Below are positions 16,627 through 23,434 of a stretch of 64,000 nucleotides of DNA, piece after piece; position 1 is the first letter of the stretch; each line of letters begins with the position of its first letter. The stretch comes from Streptomyces hyaluromycini. GTDB taxonomy: Bacteria; Actinomycetota; Actinomycetes; Streptomycetales; Streptomycetaceae. The notes under the pieces were generated by a model that had not been told where the DNA came from, did not search any database, and saw nothing but the letters and a program-made list of their open reading frames with translations. The stretch spans positions 182,564 to 246,563 of the forward strand of contig NZ_BCFL01000032.1 in NCBI RefSeq assembly GCF_002217755.1, read 5' to 3'. The translations under genes were made by a program, and so were the position numbers.

Positions 16627-18288
16627 TCAGTTCCGGCCAGGCAGGGCCCGCTCCAGGATCGCGTCGAACCCGGCGCCGGCGGGCAGGGTGCCGAACGCGT
16701 GCCCCCAGTCGCCGCCGAGCCGGGTCGCGCAGAAGGCGTCCGCCACGGCGGCCGGGGCGTACCGCACCAGCAGCGAGGCCTGCAGCGCCAGCGCCATCCG
16801 CTCGACCAGCCGGCGCGCCCCCGCCTGGTCGGTCTCGGCCAGTTCGTTCTTCAGCCGGGTCACGGCGGCGTCCAGCCGGGTGTCCGCCCCGCGCGCGTGC
16901 GCGAGTTCGCCGAACAGGGCGTCGGCGGCGCCGGGTTCACGGGACAGTGCCCGCAGCACGTCGAGCGCGTTGACGTTCCCCGAGCCCTCCCAGATCGACA
17001 GCAGCGGGGCCTCGCGGTAGTGCCGGGGCATGCCGGAGTCCTCGACGTAGCCGTTGCCGCCCAGGCACTCCAGGGCCTCCGCGGTGAAGGCCGGACCGCG
17101 CTTGGTCACCCAGTACTTGCCGACGGCGGTCGCGATCCGCCGGAAGGCCCGCTCCTGCTCGTCCCCGCGCACCGCGCGGTCCGCCGCCCCCGCAAGACGC
17201 AGGGTGAGCGTGGTCGCGGCCTCCGACTCGACGGCCAGGTCGGCCAGCACGTTGCGCATCAGCGGCTGGTCGACGAGCCGGGCACCGAACGCGCTGCGAT
17301 GCCGTACATGGTGACCCGCCTCGACGAGCGTCTTGCGCATCAGGGTCGCCGAGTTCATCACACAGTCCAGCCGGGTGCAGTTGACCATCTCGATGATGGT
17401 CTTCACCCCCCGTCCCTCGGGCCCGACCAGCCAGGCCACGGTTCCGTCGAACTCCGGCTCGGAGGACGCGTTGGAGCGGTTGCCGAGCTTGTCCTTCAGC
17501 CGCTGGATGCGGAACGCGTTGCGGCTGCCGTCCGGCAGCACGCGCGGTACCAGGAAGCACGACAGGCCGCCCGGCGCCTGGGCAAGGACCAGGAAGACGT
17601 CGCACATCGGAGCCGAGGTGAACCACTTGTGCCCGCGCAGGGTGTAGACGCCCGGCTCGGCGGTGGGCGTGGCGGCCGTCGTGTTCGTCCGTACGTCCGA
17701 ACCGCCCTGCTTCTCGGTCATGCCCATCCCGGCGAGCAGTCCCGGCTTCTCGGCCGGCACGCGCAGCCCCGGCTCGTACTCCCGGCTGGTCAGCAGCGGT
17801 TCGTACACCTTGGCCAGCTCGGGCTGGGCGCGCAGCGCGGGCACGGCGGCGTACGTCATCGACGTGGGACAGCCGTGGCCGGATTCGGTGTGCCCCCAGA
17901 CCAGTCCGCCCGCCGTCCGCGCGACATGGGCCCCCGCCCGGTCGTCCGCCCAGGCGGCCCCGGCCAGCCCCTCGGCGACCGCCTCCCGCATCAGGTGGTG
18001 CCAGGCGGGGTGGAAGTCGACCTCGTCGACCCGGTTGCCGTACCGGTCGTGGGTGCGCAGCTCCGGCTCGTGCCGGTTGGCCAGCTCACCCCACTCCTGC
18101 GCCTCCGCGCTCCCGGCCCGCACCCCGAGCCGCCGGATCCCCTCCTCGGCCCAGCCCGCCCCCTCCCGGCGCAGGCCCTCGATCAGGGCCGGGTCGGCGG
18201 AGGCGTCGTACGGGGCGAGCGGCGGCGGCTGGTTGGTGACGTCGTGAGTGGCGTACTGCGGCTGCGGAAGCGCGGCGGTCGAGTCCAT
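16627..18288 (-). CDS. Acyl-CoA dehydrogenase, AidB-like
   Basis: 553 residues from an ATG at 18288 (another at 18297 adds three residues). GMGMTEKQGGSDVRTNTT is the FAD-binding acyl-CoA dehydrogenase motif and the adjacent YTLRGHKWFTSAPMCDVF the second signature. LECLGGNGYVEDSGMPRHYR with WEGSGNVNALDVLR is typical of the AidB/isovaleryl-CoA dehydrogenase-like branch. The length is close to E. coli AidB (541). It is divergent from a PaaX regulator and two palindromes lie between them, so it is probably the target of that regulator in a fatty or aromatic acid degradation or alkylation response. Confidence 0.92.
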   Translation of the reverse strand: MDSTAALPQPQYATHDVTNQPPPLAPYDASADPALIEGLRREGAGWAEEGIRRLGVRAGSAEAQEWGELANRHEPELRTHDRYGNRVDEVDFHPAWHHLMREAVAEGLAGAAWADDRAGAHVARTAGGLVWGHTESGHGCPTSMTYAAVPALRAQPELAKVYEPLLTSREYEPGLRVPAEKPGLLAGMGMTEKQGGSDVRTNTTAATPTAEPGVYTLRGHKWFTSAPMCDVFLVLAQAPGGLSCFLVPRVLPDGSRNAFRIQRLKDKLGNRSNASSEPEFDGTVAWLVGPEGRGVKTIIEMVNCTRLDCVMNSATLMRKTLVEAGHHVRHRSAFGARLVDQPLMRNVLADLAVESEAATTLTLRLAGAADRAVRGDEQERAFRRIATAVGKYWVTKRGPAFTAEALECLGGNGYVEDSGMPRHYREAPLLSIWEGSGNVNALDVLRALSREPGAADALFGELAHARGADTRLDAAVTRLKNELAETDQAGARRLVERMALALQASLLVRYAPAAVADAFCATRLGGDWGHAFGTLPAGAGFDAILERALPGRN

Positions 18289-18298
18289 GACTCTCATG

Positions 18299-18332
18299 TT
18301 GCAGTAATTCCACGACCGCAGCAATACTGCAA
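18299..18332. promoter_or_regulatory. Operator: TTGCAGTA/TACTGCAA inverted repeat
   Basis: TTGCAGTA (18299-18306) and TACTGCAA (18325-18332) are exact reverse complements separated by 18 bp. They lie 11 bp in front of the dehydrogenase start and are likely bound by the divergent PaaX-type regulator or another dimeric repressor. Confidence 0.65.
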
Positions 18333-18342
18333 TATCGTGCCG

Positions 18343-18357
18343 CACGTACAGTACGTG
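18343..18357. promoter_or_regulatory. Operator: 15-bp palindrome just before the PaaX start
   Basis: CACGTACAGTACGTG is a perfect palindrome around a central A, ending 3 bp before the ATG of the PaaX gene. The position suits autorepression. Its sequence differs from the neighbouring TTGCAGTA dyad, so two regulators or two site classes may be involved. Confidence 0.7.
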
Positions 18358-18360
18358 ACC

Positions 18361-19119
18361 ATGCGCATGAACGACGTGTCCGCCGGGCCCGCCGACGTCG
18401 ACCTGCGGCCGCTGTCCGCCCGGTCGGTCGTGCTGAGCCTGCTGCTGGGCACGCATCCGCCGGAGCTGCCGGTGAAGGACCTGATCCGGTTCGTCGAGCC
18501 CTTCGGGGTCGGCGGCTCGACGCTCCGGGCCGCGCTCAGCCGGATGACGGCGGCCGGCGACCTGCGCCGCACCGACGACGCCGTCTACGGTCTCAGCGAC
18601 CGGCTGCTGGCCCGCCAGCGCCGCCAGGACGAGGCGGTACGCCCCCGCACGCGCGCGTGGCGCGGCGACTGGGAGATGCTGGTCATCACGGCCACGGGCC
18701 GCGGCCCCGCCGCACGAGCCGACCTGCGCACCCGCCTGACCTCCCTCCGCCTGGCCGAACTCCGCGAGGGCGTCTGGCTGCGCCCGGCGAACCTCGCGAG
18801 GCCCCTCCCCGCGGACCTGGCGGACACCGCCCAGTCCTACACGGCCCGCCCCGACCGTCCCGCGCCCGAACTGGCCGCCGGCCTGTGGCCGTTGACCACC
18901 TGGTCCACCACCGCACGTGCCCTCCTGACCCGAGCGTCCGACTCCCGCCTCCCCGCCGACCGCTTCACGGTCTTCGCGGCAGCGGTACGCCACCTGCTGA
19001 CCGACCCGGTCCTGCCCCCGGAACTCCTGCCCACCGACTGGCCGGGCGATGAACTGCGCGCCGCGTACGCGGGCTACCGGGCGGAGATGGGAGTGCCGAC
19101 GGGGCACCCGGCCGACTGA
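18361..19119 (+). CDS. PaaX family transcriptional regulator
   Basis: 252 residues from the ATG at 18361. The N-terminal winged helix reads RSVVLSLLLGTHPPELPVKDLIRF followed by GGSTLRAALSRMTAAGDLRR (recognition helix), as in PaaX. The central domain has WRGDWEMLVI and a Cas2-like fold typical of PaaX; the C-terminal domain spans about 170-240. Phenylacetyl-CoA is the classical effector of PaaX, but no paa genes are in the window, so the ligand is open. It is divergent from the AidB-like dehydrogenase gene. Confidence 0.88.
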   Translation: MRMNDVSAGPADVDLRPLSARSVVLSLLLGTHPPELPVKDLIRFVEPFGVGGSTLRAALSRMTAAGDLRRTDDAVYGLSDRLLARQRRQDEAVRPRTRAWRGDWEMLVITATGRGPAARADLRTRLTSLRLAELREGVWLRPANLARPLPADLADTAQSYTARPDRPAPELAAGLWPLTTWSTTARALLTRASDSRLPADRFTVFAAAVRHLLTDPVLPPELLPTDWPGDELRAAYAGYRAEMGVPTGHPAD

Positions 19120-19227
19120 CACCGCTCCCGGAACCGGCACGGGTTGTGCCACGCTCACCGCTCCCGGAACCGGCACGGGTTGTGCCACGCTCACCGCTCC
19201 CGGAACCGGCACGGGTTGTGCCACGCT
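19120..19227. repeat. Three perfect 36-bp tandem repeats
   Basis: Identical 36-bp units occupy 19120-19155, 19156-19191 and 19192-19227, each containing ACCGCTCCCGGAACCGGCAC and GGGTTGTGCCACGCT. They start at the last base of the PaaX stop codon and end 7 bp before the next ATG. The unit is a multiple of three and open in the frame of the downstream gene (12 residues per unit). Confidence 0.95.
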
Positions 19228-19234
19228 GGCTGTC

Positions 19235-19693
19235 ATGGCCCAGGCGAAGGTCCGAGGACTGCCCGTGCCCGCGGCTCTGACGACCCTGCTGGACCAGGGA
19301 CGCTGGCGTCATCCGGGCGATGCCGAGATGGCGCGACTGATCCCCTGGTTCGGGATTCCGGTCGACTTCCTCTCCAGCGTGCACTCGATGGAGAGGGAGT
19401 CCGGGTCGCTCGACACCGCCGACGGCGACGAGCCGTTCGCCGCCTTCCTCCACTTGGCCTGGGGCAGCCGACAGCAGGCGCCGGTCGAACTGCCCTGGCT
19501 GGACGTGGAGAAGGCGTTCTTCATCGCCGTGAACCGGGAGATCGGCGACGACGTGGCTCTCGCCCTCGACTTTCGGACCGATCCCGCCGACCCACGGGTG
19601 GTGGGAAGCCACGTCTCGACAGACCCCATGGCCCAGAGGTGGCGCGTCGTCACGCCCACCTTCTCGTCCTTCGCCGCGGCCCTGAAGCTCTAG
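19235..19693 (+). CDS. SMI1/KNR4-like (SUKH-type) small protein
   Basis: 152 residues from an ATG at 19235; the same frame is open back through the tandem repeats to 19049. The sequence has VPAALTTLLDQGRWRHPGD near the start, and the end of the fold reads WRVVTPTFSSFAAALKL, like the C-terminal helix of SMI1/KNR4-like proteins, which are often immunity or scaffold proteins. No toxin gene is adjacent. The family call is tentative. There is no clear ribosome-binding site because the repeats occupy the upstream region. Confidence 0.6.
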   Translation: MAQAKVRGLPVPAALTTLLDQGRWRHPGDAEMARLIPWFGIPVDFLSSVHSMERESGSLDTADGDEPFAAFLHLAWGSRQQAPVELPWLDVEKAFFIAVNREIGDDVALALDFRTDPADPRVVGSHVSTDPMAQRWRVVTPTFSSFAAALKL

Positions 19694-19947
19694 CAGGGAC
19701 CGACGCTGCCGGGCCCCTCGCTCCTTCCTGCCTCGTGCCTCCTTCGCCGCGTCCTCGCGGACGGGGCCCGGCCGTGTCCCCTGCGTATCCGGTCGACGAC
19801 GTCCGGCGCCGTGCCCGGGAGACCTGCGTCGAGGGTGCGTCGCGCAGACATGCTGGGGATGTGTGACCGGTGTAGGGTCGAAATACCGTGTGAATGGGCT
19901 TCGCGGCCGGCGGACAGGCCAGTGGCCCGGATGCTTCGGGAGTGCCC

Positions 19948-20364
19948 ATGGCTCAGCAGACGAACATCGCCGCACAGACCGCTTTCGGAGAGGCCGTCGT
20001 CGCCGGCGACCTGGACGCCCTCGACGAGATCGTCGCGACCAACTCGACCGACCATGATCCCGCCCCGGGACAGACGCCGGGGCCCGGCGGGTACAAGACC
20101 ATGTTCGGCGAACTGCGAACAGCCTTTCCCGACCTGGACCTCCAGGTGGAGCACCTGGTCGCCACCGACGACGAGTTGGCCTTCGCCTATGTCATCTCCG
20201 GGACGCACCTGGGGCCGCTGATGGGGCGACCGGCGACCGGCAGGAAGGTGAGCTACCGAGGCATGCAGATCAGCCGTTTCGACAGCGACGGCAAACTCGT
20301 CGAACGCTGGGGCAGCAGCGACGAACTCGGCATGCTGCGCCAACTCGGCCTCGTCGAGGTGTGA
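19948..20364 (+). CDS. SnoaL-like ester cyclase family protein
   Basis: 138 residues from an ATG at 19948 with CGGGAG upstream. The NTF2-like cone fold is suggested by AFGEAVVAGDLDALDEIVA, DHDPAPGQ, YKTMFGELRTAFPDLDLQVEHLVATDDELAF and YRGMQISRFDSDGKLVERWG, which match the SnoaL-like polyketide cyclase/ester cyclase group. It is stand-alone and its substrate is unknown. The 254 bp before it hold no gene I can support. Confidence 0.85.
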   Translation: MAQQTNIAAQTAFGEAVVAGDLDALDEIVATNSTDHDPAPGQTPGPGGYKTMFGELRTAFPDLDLQVEHLVATDDELAFAYVISGTHLGPLMGRPATGRKVSYRGMQISRFDSDGKLVERWGSSDELGMLRQLGLVEV

Positions 20365-20420
20365 CCCGGCGGGCGGAGGGGGCTCCACGACCGCGCCGGT
20401 GCCGACTTGCGACCGCCCCG

Positions 20421-21365
20421 TCAGTGCCGTGTCCGGATACGTAGGGCCTGGACGGACCAGTCGAACACCGGGGCCAGACTCTCCGGTGCCGGCCAGTCGT
20501 TGACCACTGCGAGCAGTTGGAGGTACCGCTCCCTGCGGGGGTCGTTCACGCTCTCCAGCCGCGTCACCAGCCGCCGGCGAAGCTCGACGTCGTCGGGGTC
20601 GGGGCGGCCGAGGAGGTGCGCGTAGTACGCCGTGAACGCCGCGACGACCGGATCGGCCTGGGGCGAGGCCGGGTCGATTCCGGCGGTCAGGGCCGGGCCG
20701 GCCTGGTCACGGACAGCCGCGGCGACGTCGCGGCGCGGGCCCGTCGTGCCGCTGCGGGCCTGTTCGGCCGCCTGGTCCTCGGCCAACCGCCGCAGGGCGG
20801 CACGGAAAGCCGGGTCCAGGGACATCTCGGCCAGCTCCACCCACGCCTGGACCTGCTCCGCTTCCGGGTCGTCGGGCAACTCCGGGGTCATCGAGCGCAT
20901 GACTCCCGCGAACGCGGGGGCGGCGTCAAGGCCACCGAAGACGACGTCGAGGAAGTCGCCGATCAGACGCCGGCGTTCGTCGGCGGAGAGCTGGGCCAGC
21001 CGGTGCATGAATTCCGTCTCCTCAGGTGTCGACCCGCGCTCGGCCACCACTGCCAGCACCGCGCACCGCAGGCGCAGGACGCGGATCTGCACGGCCAGCG
21101 CTTCGGCGTGCACCGCGGCGGCCTCGGCGAGCGACAGCTCGCGGTCCACGACCCTGCGGATCGTGGGAAGGTCCAGTCCCAGCTCACGCAAGGTCCGCAC
21201 CATATCCAGGCGTGCGACGGCATCGATGCCGTAGCGGCGGTAGCCGGCCGGGCTGCGGTCCGTCGGCGTCACGATTCCGCGATCGGAGTAGAACCGAATG
21301 GTCTTGACCGTGAGACCGGTCCGTCGAGCGAGCTCGCCGATCGAGTAGAGCGTGTCACCGTCCAT
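20421..21365 (-). CDS. MerR family regulator with long effector domain
   Basis: 314 residues from an ATG at 21365. The N-terminal MerR helix-turn-helix is YSIGELARRTGLTVKTIRFYSDRGIV, followed by AGYRRYGIDAVARLDMVRTLRELG and a dimerisation helix. The remaining about 200 residues are helical without a recognised ligand motif. There is a MerR-style spacer and dyad promoter in front of it. It is divergent from a second MerR gene. Confidence 0.9.
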   Translation of the reverse strand: MDGDTLYSIGELARRTGLTVKTIRFYSDRGIVTPTDRSPAGYRRYGIDAVARLDMVRTLRELGLDLPTIRRVVDRELSLAEAAAVHAEALAVQIRVLRLRCAVLAVVAERGSTPEETEFMHRLAQLSADERRRLIGDFLDVVFGGLDAAPAFAGVMRSMTPELPDDPEAEQVQAWVELAEMSLDPAFRAALRRLAEDQAAEQARSGTTGPRRDVAAAVRDQAGPALTAGIDPASPQADPVVAAFTAYYAHLLGRPDPDDVELRRRLVTRLESVNDPRRERYLQLLAVVNDWPAPESLAPVFDWSVQALRIRTRH

Positions 21366-21376
21366 GCCCCCACCCT

Positions 21377-21402
21377 TACGTCTCCCCCTACGGGAGACTC
21401 AA
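21377..21402 (-). promoter_or_regulatory. MerR-type promoter with dyad in the spacer
   Basis: On the minus strand TTGAGT (21402-21397) is followed by an 18-bp spacer holding the second part of the dyad GTCTCCC...GGGAGAC, then TAAGGG (21378-21373). Overlap of -35 and spacer with an inverted repeat is characteristic of MerR activation sites, here probably autoregulatory. Confidence 0.6.
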
Positions 21403-21547
21403 GCCCCCTCACTCGCCTGCAGCCAACGGCTCCTGGGCGGCCGGTCGGTCTGCCGGAGACGGCCGACCGTCCGACTCGATCGACGAGGAACACAGCTGGG
21501 TGGTGATGCCCCGCGTTCTCGGTGTTCCTCCGCCGCCGGGTAGCTTC

Positions 21548-21575
21548 TTGACCCTCACACCGTGTCAGGCGGTCA
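21548..21575 (+). promoter_or_regulatory. Likely MerR promoter for the second regulator
   Basis: TTGACC at 21548-21553 overlaps the near-palindrome CCTCACAC-CG-TGTCAGG, resembling promoters of BmrR/TipA-like autoregulated genes. The gene starts at 21589. Confidence 0.5.
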
Positions 21576-21588
21576 GCTCGGAGACATC

Positions 21589-22410
21589 ATGTTCACCATC
21601 GGAGACTTCGCCCGGCACGGCCGCGTCTCGGTCCGGATGCTGCGTCACTACGACGCGACCGGCCTGCTGCGCCCGGCCCATGTAGATCCTGCCAGCGGCT
21701 ACCGCTACTACGCTGCAGCTCAGCTCGCCCGCCTCAACCGGATCATCGCGCTCAAGGACCTCGGATTCACCCTTCAGCAGGTCCTGGACATCGTGGACGA
21801 GAAGGTCGGCGCCGAGGAACTGCGCGGCATGCTGCGGCTGCGGCGGGCGGAACTGGAGACCGCCATGGCCGCCGCAGGAGCACGGCTGGTCCAGGTCGAA
21901 GCGAGGCTCCGAGCGATCGAGAGCGAGGGCCACATGCCCACGAACGACGTTGTCGTCAAGAGCGTCCCCACTGTCCGCGTGGCGGAGCTGACCGCGACCG
22001 CCGCGAGTTTCGCGCCCGAGGACATCGGCCCGGTCATCGGGCCGCTCTACGACGAACTGTTCCGGCGCCTGGGATCGGCGGGTGTCACCCCCACGGGCCC
22101 CGGTGTCGCCTACTACGAGGACGCCCCGGAGGGCGGCGGCAGGATCAGCGTCCACGCCGCCGTGCAGGTCGCCGCCCCTCTCCAGGACGGCGCCTTCCGC
22201 GTCCTCGACCTGCCGTCCCTGGACCAGGCGGCGACCATCGTGCACCGCGGTTCGATGGACACCGTGCTTTCCACCGCCCAGACCCTGGCCCACTGGACCG
22301 ATGCCAACGGCTACCGGTCGCACGGCTACCCCCGCGAGGTCAATCTGGAGTGCCCCGAGAACCGCGACGACTGGGTGACGGAACTGCAGACACCGGTGAC
22401 CCGGGTCTGA
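21589..22410 (+). CDS. MerR family regulator with GyrI-like effector domain
   Basis: 273 residues from the ATG at 21589 with CGGAG upstream. The N-terminal HTH is FTIGDFARHGRVSVRMLRHYDATGLL with SGYRYYAAAQLARLNRI; the coiled coil reads LRRAELETAMAAAGARLVQVEARLRAIE; residues about 125-273 form a GyrI-like/SOUL small-molecule domain (VVKSVPTVRVAELTATA, GRISVHAAVQV, REVNLECPE). This is BmrR-type architecture, so it probably senses hydrophobic cations and activates an exporter located elsewhere. Confidence 0.92.
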   Translation: MFTIGDFARHGRVSVRMLRHYDATGLLRPAHVDPASGYRYYAAAQLARLNRIIALKDLGFTLQQVLDIVDEKVGAEELRGMLRLRRAELETAMAAAGARLVQVEARLRAIESEGHMPTNDVVVKSVPTVRVAELTATAASFAPEDIGPVIGPLYDELFRRLGSAGVTPTGPGVAYYEDAPEGGGRISVHAAVQVAAPLQDGAFRVLDLPSLDQAATIVHRGSMDTVLSTAQTLAHWTDANGYRSHGYPREVNLECPENRDDWVTELQTPVTRV

Positions 22411-23211
22411 TCAGTCGAGCGAGCCCGACCGTATCAAGCCCCCCTCCGGGTACCGCCCCTTGACCTGGTACGGGAACATGCCGGCCAGGCGCGCCGAGGG
22501 TTCGAGTCCGAGTTCCTCGCCGAGCAGCCGCCGGAACGCCTCGTAGTGCCGGATCGCCTCCACGATGTTGTTCTCGGCCAGGTGGACGGCCACCACCGCG
22601 CAGTGGGCACTCTCCCGCAGGGGCTCGATCGCGACGCACCTGAGGGCCGCCTCCAGCGCGAGCGCGTAGCAGCCGCGCACGGTGAGCCGGACGCTGAGCG
22701 ATTCGAGTGCGTGCAGGCGGAGTTGACGCAGCCGCTCCCGCTCGGGGTGGATCCACTCCTCGTCCCATCCGGGCAGCAGTTCGCCGCTTTCGAGGAGGAC
22801 GAGCGGGGGCGGTGCCTCACCCGGAGCCGGTAGGGAACCGGTCAACCGCAGCGCTGCGCGGGTGAAGTCGTCGACGTCGACGGACACCCCGTCCGCCAGG
22901 CAGAGGCTGTCGCCGTCGCTGCGGACCACCGGCTGCCGCATCCGGCGCAGCCGCCAGAGCACCGTACGCAGACTGCCGTGCGCGTGCTCCTCGGTGACGT
23001 CGGGCCACAGTGTCCCGGCGACGACCGAACGGGGCGCACGCCTGTGCAGCCCGAGATAGGCCAGCAGCCGTTGTGCGCTCGCCGGAACAGCGACGCTCCC
23101 GTTCACTCCCTCCAGCCGGAAGGTGCCGAACAAGCGCAGTCCGACAAGGTCTTGTTCCCGTACCGTCCTACGGTCTCTTCGCGGCTCCGCCGTCACTTCG
23201 TTCCGGGCCAT
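22411..23211 (-). CDS. BTAD/SARP-type transcriptional regulator next to the injection-system operon
   Basis: 266 residues using the ATG at 23211; the frame is open 60 bp further upstream. LRLFGTFRLEGVNGSVAVPASAQRLLAYLGLH is the OmpR-like winged helix of AfsR/DnrI/RedD proteins, and PPPLVLLESGELLPGWDEEWIHPER with ALEAALRCVAIEPLRESAHC and NIVEAIRHYEAFRRLLGEELGLEPS is the bacterial transcriptional activation domain. It lacks NB-ARC and TPR parts, so it is a small SARP-like activator. It follows the contractile-system operon on the same strand after 167 bp and is the best candidate for controlling it (inference from position). Confidence 0.88.
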   Translation of the reverse strand: MARNEVTAEPRRDRRTVREQDLVGLRLFGTFRLEGVNGSVAVPASAQRLLAYLGLHRRAPRSVVAGTLWPDVTEEHAHGSLRTVLWRLRRMRQPVVRSDGDSLCLADGVSVDVDDFTRAALRLTGSLPAPGEAPPPLVLLESGELLPGWDEEWIHPERERLRQLRLHALESLSVRLTVRGCYALALEAALRCVAIEPLRESAHCAVVAVHLAENNIVEAIRHYEAFRRLLGEELGLEPSARLAGMFPYQVKGRYPEGGLIRSGSLD

Positions 23212-23434
23212 CAGTCGTCGCCGTTCCCCCGTGTCGCGGCCGCACGTTGAGCGGCCGGTGCCGTGTGCCATGCCGTCCGCATGTGCCTGAGGCAGCCAGC
23301 GTGACCAGGCCGAGGGCGTGTGTCATGCGCCTTTCCGCTCAGCGGACCGCGTGGCCCGGGGGCGTCGGGGACAGGTCGTCACTGCCGGGTGTCGGGGGTG
23401 AAGTCCACGCCCTGGTCGTTGAGTCGGTGGCGGA

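Noticed and set aside
14575..18360. Very long plus-strand open frame (over 1200 codons) leading into the PaaX gene
   Set aside because: It is Arg/Ser/Pro-rich, opposes two genuine genes (HEAT-repeat and acyl-CoA dehydrogenase), and only its final 252 codons are a real gene.
19120..19227. CRISPR-like array
   Set aside because: The three 36-bp copies are contiguous, with no spacers and no cas genes.
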